Source of the DNA: Martinezella tropici
Lineage (GTDB): Bacteria; Pseudomonadota; Alphaproteobacteria; Rhizobiales; Rhizobiaceae
Length of the DNA stretch: 64,000 nt
Reading direction: 5' to 3'
NCBI RefSeq assembly: GCF_008370325.1
Contig: NZ_VNIP01000006.1
Coordinates: 620,001-684,000 of the forward strand
A program made the translations under genes and the position numbers. This document shows positions 25,677-34,712 of the stretch, piece after piece. The stretch's first letter is position 1; the number at the start of each line of letters is the position of its first letter. The notes under the pieces are model-generated. The model was given only the letters and a program-made list of their open reading frames with translations. It was not told the DNA's origin and did no database searches.

Positions 25677-26023
25677 TGCTCGATCCTTTCGGGAAAACTG
25701 CTGACAATTTACAGAAGAGATACGGCATGTCCGCTGGATTTCGAGGCGGTAAATGATGAACACTGCGTCGCATGCATGGCGGGCACGCTTCGGACGCCGG
25801 CGTTATGCGTGGAAAGCCAGGATGTGGACACGATCTCGCATCAATAAACGCCATCATGTATTTTGCATTGGACGCGCCGGATATTTCCTGCTATCCGGCT
25901 TTTCACAGTTTAAGGACCCTTGTCATGAAAGTAGCCAGAAGCCTGCGACGACGCCGATGATCTTGAACGCTCCACGAGCGCTTTCGGGAACAATATGGCC
26001 GTCTATCTGGTTTCACTGGTCTA
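25677..26023. other. 347-bp intergenic region with an orphan terminator
   Basis: This gap lies between divergent genes. It contains a plus-strand hairpin with a T run (25876-25903) that follows no annotated plus-strand gene, so it may mark the end of a short non-coding transcript. An unsupported ORF runs through the region without a ribosome site. Promoters could not be placed with confidence. Confidence 0.4.
25876..25903 (+). terminator. Orphan terminator hairpin
   Basis: GCCGGATA (25876-25883) and TATCCGGC (25892-25899) form a perfect 8-bp stem with an 8-nt loop, followed by TTTT. No coding gene lies upstream on this strand, so a small RNA of roughly 100-200 nt is possible. Confidence 0.55.
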
Positions 26024-26596
26024 ATGTACAAGCACGATCTGGTCTACCTCACTGAGGATGCGTCGCACGACGCCGTCATCGAAATCATCAACGAAGAAGC
26101 GTTCGGCCCGGGCCGGTTTACGCGCGCTGCGGCTCGCATTCGCGAACAGGGGCCGCATGACCGTTCTCTGTCCTTCATCTGCGCCGACGATGGCGAGACG
26201 ATCGCCTCCGTGCGGATGACGCCGGTGCTTGCCGGATCGGTCAAGGGCCATCTGCTCGGCCCGCTTGCCGTACGCCCCTCCCACAAGAACAAGGGCATCG
26301 GCCGCGAGCTCGTGCGGATTGCCGTCGAGGCCGCCAGGCGCAAGGGTTCGGAAGCCATTATCCTCGTCGGCGATCCACCTTACTATGGCCCGCTCGGCTT
26401 TGAGAAGGTTGCCTATAATGCGCTGACTTTCCCCGGTCCCGTCGATCCCAATCGGGTGTTGGTCGTCCCAACCGTAGCCGACGTGCATGCGCGGCTGCAC
26501 GGCTCGATCGCATGGCGCGATGATTCGGCTCAGGCTGTTACGACGGAAGACGAGGACGAGGACGACGGCATGCAATTGACCGCGATCGCCGTTTAA
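26024..26596 (+). CDS. GNAT family N-acetyltransferase
   Basis: The 190-aa protein has the GNAT acetyl-CoA binding motif LAVRPSHKNKGIGRELVRIAVEAAR (Q/RxxGxG/A variant NKGIGR, residues about 87-95), preceded by the strand SVRMTPVLAG and followed by YYGPLGFEKVA. This resembles the YhbS group of predicted acetyltransferases. An acidic stretch near the C-terminus (TTEDEDEDDGMQL) is unusual. It converges with a second GNAT gene, with only 40 bp between them. The acceptor substrate is unknown. Confidence 0.88.
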   Translation: MYKHDLVYLTEDASHDAVIEIINEEAFGPGRFTRAAARIREQGPHDRSLSFICADDGETIASVRMTPVLAGSVKGHLLGPLAVRPSHKNKGIGRELVRIAVEAARRKGSEAIILVGDPPYYGPLGFEKVAYNALTFPGPVDPNRVLVVPTVADVHARLHGSIAWRDDSAQAVTTEDEDEDDGMQLTAIAV

Positions 26597-26636
26597 GGCT
26601 TTGCGTTGAAAACGAAAACTATTGCCCCGCCAGGTA

Positions 26637-27059
26637 TCAGCGGGGCGATAGCTTCTTCTGCAGGAAGAAGCGGCTTCTGCCAGCGGGGAAATCCGGCAAT
26701 TCACCGAAAATCGCATAGCCCTGTCTTTGATAAGCCCGCAATGCCTGAGGATTGAACGTATCGATCCAGGCTCCAAAGCAGCCGCGCGCGCTTGCCTCCG
26801 TTTCCGCCGCGTCCAGCAGCTTTCCGGCCATGCCCTGCCCACGCAGGCTTTCCGGCACGAAGAGCCATGCGGTGAACAGCCATCCCCAGGCGGTGTAGCC
26901 GGAAATCCCGCCAATGGTCTTGCCGGTCTCGTCGCGGATCAGAACCGCTAGGGGACGGCGCTCGGAGGGACCGACATCGGCGGCATTGAAGGCGGTCAAT
27001 CCCTCGCCGATGGCCGCGAGTTCGCTTTCGCTTGGGGCATCGGTCACGTCAATTTTCAT
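26637..27059 (-). CDS. GNAT family N-acetyltransferase
   Basis: From ATG 27059 the product is 140 residues: MKIDVTDAPSESELAAIGEGL at the start, FVPESLRGQGMAGKLLDAAETEA as the acetyl-CoA pyrophosphate loop (RGQGMAGK) and NPQALRAYQRQGYAIFGEL as the last helix-strand. It starts 5 bp after the stop of the moxR-operon membrane protein and may be the last gene of that operon. The substrate is unknown. A 7-bp GC stem (26624-26646) overlaps its 3' end. Confidence 0.86.
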   Translation of the reverse strand: MKIDVTDAPSESELAAIGEGLTAFNAADVGPSERRPLAVLIRDETGKTIGGISGYTAWGWLFTAWLFVPESLRGQGMAGKLLDAAETEASARGCFGAWIDTFNPQALRAYQRQGYAIFGELPDFPAGRSRFFLQKKLSPR

Positions 27060-27064
27060 CACGG

Positions 27065-29137
27065 TCACCGTCCTTCGCGCCACCATGTGGCGGAGAAGGC
27101 AAAGAGGAGGGCGGCAAGGCCGGCAAAACCCGCAAACAGGGGCAGGGTATTGATGCCCTTCAGCACGGTTTCGTCGGTCATGCGGATGGTCAGGCGCTGG
27201 TTGTCGGCGACGCGAACGGCGCCGCGCACCGGCAGGACCTGCGGTACGGTGACGCCGGCATTGGCGCCGGCAACCCGGGTGACGACACCCTTGGTCTTCT
27301 GCGCCAGCGGCTTCAGCGTCTCGGCCGTCGAGATCATCGCCTTGAATTCTGGAGCATCGATGGCGCCGATATGGACAAGCGTCGACAGATTGCCGTTGGC
27401 GATCTGATAGAGCCCGATTTCATCCATGTGTTTTTCGGCCTGATAGAGACCCGGCTGCGTCTGCTTCAGCGGCAAGGTCTGCGTCCTGCCGGATGGCGAT
27501 TTGATCGTGGCGGGGCCGGGATCGTTGCCAATGGTCTGGCGCGTCACCTGCAGCGTGCGGCCGGCGGCGTTTGCCGTCAGAGCTTCCTCCTCCAGCGCCG
27601 GCTCCTTCAACAGCCAATGGGCGATGCGGCGATAGAGCGACACGTGCGGACCACCGCCTTCGAAGCCGCGCGCCCAGAGCCAGCCTTCGTCGGAAAGCAG
27701 CATGGCGACACGGCCCTGGCTAACGCGGTTCAGCACCAGCAAGGGACTGTTATTCGCGCCGACCATCACGGTCTGTCCCTGCGGCCGTTCGACATCGACG
27801 CTGCGGAACCAGCGGCCCCAATGCGGCGGCTCGGTGTCGGATCCATCCAGGCCGCGTGTCACGGGATGCTTCCGGCCCTGGTCCGACAGACGCGGATAGA
27901 AGGCCTTCTCGATCATCTGGCCCGTCGGCTCGGCTGGGAGCACGGAAGCTAGCGGCGTCAGCGCGATCGAACTGCCGCCGGCATGTTCCGGACCAGCGGC
28001 TACGAGCAGGGCGCCGCCGTTTTCGACATATTGCGCCATGTAATCATAATAAATCGTCGGCAGGACGTTCTGACGGTCCTGGTAGCGATCGAAAATGATC
28101 AGGTCGAAAGAATTGATCTTGTCGACGAAAAGCTCGCGCGTCGGGAAGGCGATCAGCGACAATTCGTTGATCGGGGTGCCATCCTGCTTGTCCGGCGGAC
28201 GCAGGATGGTGAAGTGCACGAGATCGACCGAGGCGTCCGATTTCAGAAGGTTGCGCCAGGCGCGCTCGCCGGCATGCGGCTCACCCGAGACGAGCAGAAC
28301 ACGCATGTTCTGACGGATGCCTTCGATCAGCTGGACGGTGCGATTGTTGATCGCCGTGACCTCGCCAGGCACCTCGGCGACGGCGAATTCGAGGACATTG
28401 TTGCCGGCGCGGGGCACCTTGAAGCTGAAGGGCGTGTCCTGGCCGGGCGTTGCCTGCAGCGTGGCGATTTCGTCACCGTTCATCTTGACCGTGACCGCTG
28501 CCGTGACACCTGGGCTCTTGCCATCGTCAACGACACGAAAGACGAGCTGTTGCTCGTCGTTGACGATGCCGAAGCGAGGCGCGCGCACGATTTCGATGCG
28601 GCGATCGAATTCGCCCGGCTTGCCTGTGATCAGCCCGTGGATGGGTGCGTCGAAGCCGAGTTGCTGGTTGACACCGGGGATATCATGGATCTGGCCGTCG
28701 GTGAGGAAGATGGCGCCGCCGATGCGGGCGGGCGGCACGTCCGCGATTGCCGAGGACAGCGCCGAGAAAAGCCGCGTCGATGGAGATTCTGCTTCCGCCG
28801 GATCGCGCACCTCGACGATGCGCGGCTCCATGCGCGGGAATTGTGCCAACCGGTCTTTGAGCATCGCCAGAGCGTCATCCGTCATCTTGGAGCGTTCCGG
28901 TGTCTGCTGGCTTAGACTGCGGTCGACCACGATTGGGACGATGGTCGTCAGCTGCTCGCGATCCTCCTGCATCAGCACGGGATTGGCGAGCGCGGCCAAG
29001 AGGGCAATGCCTGCCAGGGCACGGATCCAGCCGCCGCGAAGGCGCCTGAAGATCGCAAGCGCGGCAATGGCGAGCGTCAGCACCGCCAGAGCGGCTAGGA
29101 TAGGCCAGGGGAGGAATGGGGCGAAACCGATATTCAT
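27065..29137 (-). CDS. Large membrane-anchored vWA/amidotransferase-like protein of the moxR operon
   Basis: The 690-aa protein has two membrane segments near the N-terminus (PFLPWPILAALAVLTLAIAALAIF; IRALAGIALLAALANPVL) and one near the C-terminus (LPLFAGFAGLAALLFAFSATWW), with a large periplasmic part between. TIVPIVVDRSLSQQTPERSK contains DRSLS, which fits the DxSxS metal-adhesion motif of von Willebrand A domains. A segment at about residues 335-480 (NSFDLIIFDRYQDRQNVLPTIYYDYMAQYVENGGALLVAAG) looks like a class-I glutamine-amidotransferase-like fold without obvious catalytic cysteine. It follows the DUF4159 gene by one base. The function is unestablished; MoxR-vWA systems are thought to act as chaperone or metal-insertion machines. 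Confidence 0.75.
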   Translation of the reverse strand: MNIGFAPFLPWPILAALAVLTLAIAALAIFRRLRGGWIRALAGIALLAALANPVLMQEDREQLTTIVPIVVDRSLSQQTPERSKMTDDALAMLKDRLAQFPRMEPRIVEVRDPAEAESPSTRLFSALSSAIADVPPARIGGAIFLTDGQIHDIPGVNQQLGFDAPIHGLITGKPGEFDRRIEIVRAPRFGIVNDEQQLVFRVVDDGKSPGVTAAVTVKMNGDEIATLQATPGQDTPFSFKVPRAGNNVLEFAVAEVPGEVTAINNRTVQLIEGIRQNMRVLLVSGEPHAGERAWRNLLKSDASVDLVHFTILRPPDKQDGTPINELSLIAFPTRELFVDKINSFDLIIFDRYQDRQNVLPTIYYDYMAQYVENGGALLVAAGPEHAGGSSIALTPLASVLPAEPTGQMIEKAFYPRLSDQGRKHPVTRGLDGSDTEPPHWGRWFRSVDVERPQGQTVMVGANNSPLLVLNRVSQGRVAMLLSDEGWLWARGFEGGGPHVSLYRRIAHWLLKEPALEEEALTANAAGRTLQVTRQTIGNDPGPATIKSPSGRTQTLPLKQTQPGLYQAEKHMDEIGLYQIANGNLSTLVHIGAIDAPEFKAMISTAETLKPLAQKTKGVVTRVAGANAGVTVPQVLPVRGAVRVADNQRLTIRMTDETVLKGINTLPLFAGFAGLAALLFAFSATWWREGR

Positions 29138-29138
29138 A

Positions 29139-31964
29139 TTACTGCCCCAAGCGCTGCAGGATGTCCGGAACGTGGACCTGATCGGATTTATAGTTTCCGG
29201 TCAGCATGTACATCATGATGTTGACGCCGGTGCGGTAGGCGTATTCGCGCTGGGTTTCGTCCGGCGGCACGGTCGGCAGCAGCGGAGAACCGTTTTCATC
29301 GACGGCCCAAGCGCCGGCAAGATCATTGCCCGTTATGATGATCGGCGTCACGCCGTCGGAGGTCGCGACCGCATTTGCGTCGCGGCGCATATCCTGCCGC
29401 GCCTCCACCCAAAGCGGACTATCGGCATAGCGACCGGGGAAGCTCGACAGAAGATAGAAGGATTTGGTCAGCACATGTCCCGCCGGCACCGGCTCCAAGG
29501 GCGGAATATCGAGATTGGCGAGGATCTGCTGCAACCGTTGGCCGTTCGGGCTCGGCGTCGAGGTATCGCCCATCGTGTCGATGGCGTCACGGGTATCGAA
29601 CAGCACGGTGCCGCCATTGCGCATATAGGCGTCGATGCGGTTGATGGCGTCGTTAGAAGGCATCGGTGCGGTCGCTGAAACCGGCCAGTAGATGAGGGGG
29701 TAAAAGGCCAATTCGTCCTTGGTCAGGTCCAGCCCGACCGGAGGCCCGGGCTCGAGTGTCGTGCGATAGGTGAGGTAGTCGGAAAGCCCGGCAAGACCGC
29801 GCTCTGAGATATGATCGACTTCCGTTTCGCCGGTCACGACATAGGCAAGATGCGTTTTGTCCAGCCGTGAAAAAATGGTGTCGTCGCCGGGTTTTGCATC
29901 ATCGGCCAACGCGATTGCCGGATGCAGGAAGATGGCAAGCGAGGCCGCCAGCAGCAGCATCGCTGCGCCCCCAGCCATCGTCTTTGCCGATCTGCCGAGG
30001 CGCGGGAAGGCGCCATTCATGAACAATACGATGATGCTGTCAGCCAGCAGGATCAGGAAGGCGAGGGTGAAGAGGATCGGCTTTGCCGACCAGGCTTCTC
30101 CGCCGATAAGGCCCTCCCGTGCAGCCGAGCCCGCGGCCGATGCATCCAGCGGTTTCAGTTGCGTGCCGCTGGGCAGCGTGTTCAGGGCGACAAAGCCTTC
30201 TTCGGAGCCGTAGAGACCGGGCGGATTGTCGAAACTTGTGATCGGCGCTCTCTTGCTGTTCGGCTCCAGCGGGCGCGCGCTGCCGATTTCGCTGGTCAAC
30301 ACGCCCTTTGCGGTCAGAAGCCGGTAAGGCGGCATTGCTTCGCTTCCCTTGGCTGCGGCCCCGTCCGCCGGGGTGACGCCGCCGGCATGGGACAGCTGCA
30401 CGATCCGGCGCAACATTTCGACGAAATCGCCTGATATCGGCAGGTCGGACCATTGCGGTTCGGCGCTGACGTGGAAGAGAACGATGCGGCCTGCCTGCAT
30501 CTGCTTTTCGGTCACCAGCGGCGTGCCGTCGGCAAGGCTTGCCCAGGTGCGCTCGGCCAGATCCGGTGTCGGTTCGGCCAGAACCTGCCGCTTGATGAGC
30601 ACATCCTTGGGCTTCGGCATGCCGGCGAAGGGGCCGAAGGAGGGGAAATCGGTGAGCGGCTGCGGCTCGGCCCAGGAAAGCGCGCCGCCGAAGGTACGTT
30701 CGCCCTGCCGTAGCGTCACGGGCACGAGCGGATCGTCGGCGGGTGCTGCGGCAAGGCGTGGGCCGGCGAAGCGGACGAGCGTTCCGCCATTCTGGATCCA
30801 CTTCTGTAGCGGCGCGTAGGTTTCCTGCGGCAAGCGGCCGACATCGGCCATGATGATGACCGAGGGATTGCCGGTGAGCAGCTCCGGGATCGATTTGGCG
30901 AGATCGGCGCTGTTCGGCTGGGTCAGGTCGGCATAGGGCTGGAGGGCGCGTTGGATATAATAGAGTGGCGACAGGATCGGCTGGAATTCGTCGGCGGCCT
31001 GACCGGAAAGAAGCGCCACGCGCCGGCGCCGAAAACCATCGTCGAGCAGATAGACGCTTCCGGCGCTCGCCTGCCGGTCGAGGCTTATGCGGGCGAAATC
31101 ATTGCGCATCTCGAAAGGAGCGGCAATGGAGCCGGTGGCAACGGTCTGGCCGCCGGCGAAGTCAAGCGAACCGGCGGCGATCGGCCGCCCCTGGTTGTCC
31201 TGCGCGGTCAGCCCAAGGCGCACCGGGGCGGTGCCATTCAGCCGCGTTGCGGTGACGGTCATGTTGTTGGCGGTATTGGTCGCGCCGGTGATTGCAATGA
31301 TGTTTTGACCATCGCCTTCGATCAGCCGCAGCTCGCTTGGCTGCAGCGCGGCGAGCCGGCTGACGATGTCGTCCTTGTCCTTGCTCTCGACGCCATCGGA
31401 GATGAAGGCGATCGTGCCGGGCTTTGTGCCGTTGAGCGCCGCCTTCACAGCGTCGGCAGCGCGCTCGCGATCAGGCACCAGCGGCCGCGGGTTCATGGCA
31501 TGCAGCTTGTCACGCGCCGATGTCGCAGCACCCGGCGTCGCATCGTTGCCTTGTTCGGCCGTGAAGGCGATCGAAACGGGAATGCTCTTGGCATCCGCAT
31601 CGTCGATCAGCGCGTCAGCCGTCCGGACACGACGCTCCCAGTCGGAGACGCTCGCCCAGCTATTGTCGATCATCAGCACCAGCGGACCGCCGCTCGACAG
31701 CGTATTGGTCCGCGGATTGAACATCGGATTGGCGATGGCGAGGATGACGAGGGCGGCCAGCAGCATGCGCAGCAGCGTCAGCCACCACGGGCTGCGCGCC
31801 GGCGTTTCCTCGCGTTTGAGGATGGCTGCCAGAATGCGCAGCGGCGGGAAGACCTCCGTTCGCGGTTGCGGCGGCGTCAAGCGCAGCAGCCACCAGATCG
31901 CGGGAAGCAGGATCAAGGCGCCGAGGATGGCGGGAGAGGCGAATGCGAAGGAGAGACCGCTCAT
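29139..31964 (-). CDS. BatA-N-terminal / DUF4159 membrane protein
   Basis: The 941-aa protein starts with an aerotolerance-regulator (BatA) N-terminal segment: SFASPAILGALILLPAIWWLLRLTPP and a second hydrophobic stretch PWWLTLLRMLLAALVILAIANPMF. A vWA-like domain follows, but its metal motif reads DNSWA and lacks the last serine of DxSxS. Two further hydrophobic helices (about residues 660-720) precede a C-terminal DUF4159 domain (FYPLIYWPVSATAPMPSNDAINRIDAYMRNGGTVLFDTRD). The start overlaps the stop of the DUF58 gene by 4 bp, so translation is coupled. It belongs to the moxR operon common in Alphaproteobacteria, with no defined substrate. Confidence 0.85.
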   Translation of the reverse strand: MSGLSFAFASPAILGALILLPAIWWLLRLTPPQPRTEVFPPLRILAAILKREETPARSPWWLTLLRMLLAALVILAIANPMFNPRTNTLSSGGPLVLMIDNSWASVSDWERRVRTADALIDDADAKSIPVSIAFTAEQGNDATPGAATSARDKLHAMNPRPLVPDRERAADAVKAALNGTKPGTIAFISDGVESKDKDDIVSRLAALQPSELRLIEGDGQNIIAITGATNTANNMTVTATRLNGTAPVRLGLTAQDNQGRPIAAGSLDFAGGQTVATGSIAAPFEMRNDFARISLDRQASAGSVYLLDDGFRRRRVALLSGQAADEFQPILSPLYYIQRALQPYADLTQPNSADLAKSIPELLTGNPSVIIMADVGRLPQETYAPLQKWIQNGGTLVRFAGPRLAAAPADDPLVPVTLRQGERTFGGALSWAEPQPLTDFPSFGPFAGMPKPKDVLIKRQVLAEPTPDLAERTWASLADGTPLVTEKQMQAGRIVLFHVSAEPQWSDLPISGDFVEMLRRIVQLSHAGGVTPADGAAAKGSEAMPPYRLLTAKGVLTSEIGSARPLEPNSKRAPITSFDNPPGLYGSEEGFVALNTLPSGTQLKPLDASAAGSAAREGLIGGEAWSAKPILFTLAFLILLADSIIVLFMNGAFPRLGRSAKTMAGGAAMLLLAASLAIFLHPAIALADDAKPGDDTIFSRLDKTHLAYVVTGETEVDHISERGLAGLSDYLTYRTTLEPGPPVGLDLTKDELAFYPLIYWPVSATAPMPSNDAINRIDAYMRNGGTVLFDTRDAIDTMGDTSTPSPNGQRLQQILANLDIPPLEPVPAGHVLTKSFYLLSSFPGRYADSPLWVEARQDMRRDANAVATSDGVTPIIITGNDLAGAWAVDENGSPLLPTVPPDETQREYAYRTGVNIMMYMLTGNYKSDQVHVPDILQRLGQ

Positions 31965-32881
31965 GGCTGCCCTCCGGAGGCTACCCTGGCGGGCATGCCG
32001 GAAAGATACATGTGCACCGCGACCAGCGCTTCGGAGGCCAGCCGGTCCGTGCGGTGGCTGACGAAGGTCCAGCCGAGATGACGCAGCGACTGGCCGAGAT
32101 TTTCGCGGCGGGCGAGATAGGCGCGTCGATAGTCGTCGCGCAGGTTTTCGGCGCGGCCGGCAATTAGCTTCGAACCCGTCTCTGGATCGCTGAATTCGGT
32201 CCGCCCGCTATAGGGAAAGAGCTCCTCGGCAGGGTCGGCCACTTCGATCACATGACCGCGCAAACCCCGGCGCGCCAAGGGGCCGATCCTGCCCATGACG
32301 CTGTCGGCATCGTCGAGAAAATCGCCGATCAGCACGATATCGCTCCAACCGCGGATCATCGCCGTCTGCGGCAGACCGCCTTCGAGAGGTGTGTGCATCA
32401 GGGCTGCCGCCAGCCGTTCGGCGGCGTTGCGGGTGGAAACCGGCTCCATGATGCCGGGGCAGCCGATGCGTTCGCCGGAGCGGGAAAGGATTTCCGCCAG
32501 CGCCAGCATCAGGACGAGCGCACGGCTCTCCTTGGAGGCGTGGCCGTAGGTCGATTTGTACATCATGGACGGCGACAGATCGGCCCAGAGCCAAATCGTG
32601 TGCGCGGCTTCCCATTCATGATCGCGGATATAGGTATGGTCGTCTCGGGCCGAGCGCCGCCAGTCGATGCGCGAAAGGCTTTCACCTTCGGTATAGGGGC
32701 GGAACTGCCAGAAATTCTCGCCGATCCCGCGCTTGCGCCGGCCGTGCCAGCCGGCGATGACAGTATTGGCGATGCGCTTGGCTTCGACAAGGCAGTCCGG
32801 CACGAGTGCGGCGCGACTACGGGCTCGGGAGAGGGCATCGTTGCCTGAGGTCGGTCTGACGATCTGTCCGATGGATGCCAC
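31961..32881 (-). CDS. DUF58 domain protein
   Basis: The 306-aa protein carries the DUF58 hallmark ENFWQFRPYTEGESLSRIDWRRSARDDHTYIRDHEWE, followed by a vWA-like fold (TIWLWADLSPSMMYKS, where DLSPS is an intact DxSxS metal site) and SDIVLIGDFLDDADSV. It is predicted cytoplasmic. DUF58 proteins are nearly always encoded beside MoxR ATPases, and a co-chaperone relation is assumed. It begins 26 bp after moxR and overlaps the DUF4159 gene. Confidence 0.92.
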   Translation of the reverse strand: MASIGQIVRPTSGNDALSRARSRAALVPDCLVEAKRIANTVIAGWHGRRKRGIGENFWQFRPYTEGESLSRIDWRRSARDDHTYIRDHEWEAAHTIWLWADLSPSMMYKSTYGHASKESRALVLMLALAEILSRSGERIGCPGIMEPVSTRNAAERLAAALMHTPLEGGLPQTAMIRGWSDIVLIGDFLDDADSVMGRIGPLARRGLRGHVIEVADPAEELFPYSGRTEFSDPETGSKLIAGRAENLRDDYRRAYLARRENLGQSLRHLGWTFVSHRTDRLASEALVAVHMYLSGMPARVASGGQP

Positions 32882-32907
32882 GCGCTATACTCTCCTCGAC
32901 ATCCGGC

Positions 32908-33933
32908 TCATGGTCTCGACTGCTTGACCAGCCCTGCAATGACGTCGCGCACGGACATGCCTTCGGCACGGGCCGCAAAGGTCAGCGCCATGCGGTGTTC
33001 CAATATGGGTTCGGCCAGCGCATGCACATCGTCGATCGACGGCGCGAGGCGGCCTTCATAGAGCGCGCGGGCGCGGGCGCACAGCATCATGGCCTGGCCG
33101 GCGCGTGGGCCGGGACCCCAGGCGACGTGCTTGTCCGTCGAAGCATTGCCCTGGCCCGGACGGGCGGAACGCACCAGCGACAGGATCGCATCGACCACGC
33201 CGTCACTAACAGGCATCTGCCGGATCAGCTGCTGGATCTCCAACAGGCGCTCGGCATCGATAACCGCCTGCGGTGTGGCTTCGCTCAAGCCCGTTGTTTC
33301 CAGCAGGATGCGGCGCTCGTCGGCAAGCTCGGGATAATCGACGTCGACCTGCAGCAGGAAACGGTCGAGCTGGGCTTCCGGCAGCGGGTAGGTGCCTTCC
33401 TGCTCCAAAGGATTCTGCGTCGCGAGGACATGGAATGGAGCCGGCAGGTCATAACGCTGGCCGGCGATGGTGACGTGATATTCCTGCATGGACTGCAGCA
33501 GGGCCGACTGCGTGCGTGGCGAGGCACGGTTGATCTCGTCGGCCATCAGCAATTGCGCGAAGACCGGACCCTTGACGAAACGGAAGGAGCGGCGGCCGCT
33601 CTCGTCCTGGTCCATCACTTCGGAGCCGAGAATATCCGAGGGCATCAGGTCGGGCGTGAACTGCACGCGGTTGGAGGCTAGGCCAAGGACTGCGCCGAGC
33701 GTAGTCACGAGCTTGGTCTTTGCAAGGCCCGGCACGCCGACGAGCAGTGCGTGACCGCCGGCGAGCACGGCTAGAAGCGTGTTTTCCACGACGCTTTCCT
33801 GGCCGAAAATGACCTTCGACACTTCCTGGCGGACGGCGGCAATATCGCCAAGCGCCTTTTCGGCGGATGCGATGATTGCCTGCTCGTCGAGGCTCGTTTC
33901 GGACGATTTGATCATGCCCATTTGCGTCTCCAA
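32908..33933 (-). CDS. moxR: MoxR-family AAA+ ATPase
   Basis: The 341-aa ATPase has Walker A VLAGGHALLVGVPGLAKTKLV (GVPGLAKT), Walker B LLMADEINRASPRTQSALLQSMQE, sensor 1 FHVLATQNPLEQEGTYPLPEAQLDRF and a C-terminal lid domain, the complete MoxR (RavA/MoxR clade) set. It heads the minus-strand operon moxR-DUF58-DUF4159-690aa protein, probably with a GNAT gene at the end. MoxR proteins act with vWA proteins in maturation of particular complexes; the client here is not known. Confidence 0.95.
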   Translation of the reverse strand: METQMGMIKSSETSLDEQAIIASAEKALGDIAAVRQEVSKVIFGQESVVENTLLAVLAGGHALLVGVPGLAKTKLVTTLGAVLGLASNRVQFTPDLMPSDILGSEVMDQDESGRRSFRFVKGPVFAQLLMADEINRASPRTQSALLQSMQEYHVTIAGQRYDLPAPFHVLATQNPLEQEGTYPLPEAQLDRFLLQVDVDYPELADERRILLETTGLSEATPQAVIDAERLLEIQQLIRQMPVSDGVVDAILSLVRSARPGQGNASTDKHVAWGPGPRAGQAMMLCARARALYEGRLAPSIDDVHALAEPILEHRMALTFAARAEGMSVRDVIAGLVKQSRP

Positions 33934-34088
33934 TGGCAGAAAAACGGTGCGCGTGATTCGCAGACGTTACACATTTGCCTCATAATCAATACAACTTATC
34001 GCCACCAAGACGGCTGACAAGCACGTTTCAAATGACTATCTCGTGAGAACTGTCATATTCGTGACTAACGACCAACCGGGACAGAAGA

Positions 34089-34712
34089 ATGGCAACCGAG
34101 GAAATCAAGGCAACGGGCGACGCCGCGAGCCTCGCGGCGCTGATTTCGCGCGCGGCTGGCGATAGTGGCGGCCGTAAAAAGGGTCTGCCGCCCGTCGATC
34201 GCTGGAATCCGCCGTTCTGCGGCGATATCGACATGGAAATCAGGGCCGACGGCACCTGGTTTTATCTGGGCACGCCGATCGGCCGCGCGCCATTGGTACG
34301 GTTGTTTTCCACCGTCCTTCGCAAGGATGCCGATGAGAAGACCTATCTCGTCACGCCTGTGGAAAAGGTCGGTATTCGCGTCGTCGACGCGCCTTTTGTG
34401 GCTGTCGAGATGAGCGTGACGGAGCGCGACGGCAAGCGCGTGCTGACATTCCGAACGAATGTCGGCGATGTCGTCGAGGCGGGCAGGGATCATCCTATCC
34501 GCTTCGTCATCCGCGGTGAGAACGACGAGTTGAAGCCCTACCTGCATGTCCGCGGACGTCTCGAGGCTCTGGTGACGCGCGCGGTCATGTATGATCTCGT
34601 CGAACTCGGCGAACCCGTTGAAATTGCCGGGCGCGAGATGTTCTGCGTGCGCTCCGGGGGTACGATCTTCCCCGTCATGCCGGTTGCCGAACTGGATGCG
34701 CTGACTCGATGA
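34089..34712 (+). CDS. DUF1285 domain protein
   Basis: The 207-aa protein matches DUF1285: LPPVDRWNPPFCGDIDMEIRADGTWFYLGTPIGRAPLVRLFSTVLRKD and the following YLVTPVEKVGIRVVDAPFVAVEM are its characteristic blocks. A member from Silicibacter has a known structure with a possible ligand cleft, but no activity is established. It overlaps the next gene by 4 bp (ATGA) and forms an operon with the CoA pyrophosphatase-like gene and cca, divergent from moxR, an arrangement seen in many Rhizobiales. Confidence 0.92.
   Translation: MATEEIKATGDAASLAALISRAAGDSGGRKKGLPPVDRWNPPFCGDIDMEIRADGTWFYLGTPIGRAPLVRLFSTVLRKDADEKTYLVTPVEKVGIRVVDAPFVAVEMSVTERDGKRVLTFRTNVGDVVEAGRDHPIRFVIRGENDELKPYLHVRGRLEALVTRAVMYDLVELGEPVEIAGREMFCVRSGGTIFPVMPVAELDALTR

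Noticed and set aside
25753..26055. 100-codon plus-strand ORF in the intergenic region before the first GNAT gene
   Set aside because: It lacks a Shine-Dalgarno, has an Arg/Trp/Cys-rich composition unlike a real protein, and runs through a terminator hairpin into the next gene.
26624..26646. GCCCCGC/GCGGGGC stem between the convergent GNAT genes as a terminator
   Set aside because: The stem is real but overlaps the end of the minus-strand gene and has no T run on the plus strand; only a weak TTTT lies further along on the minus side.
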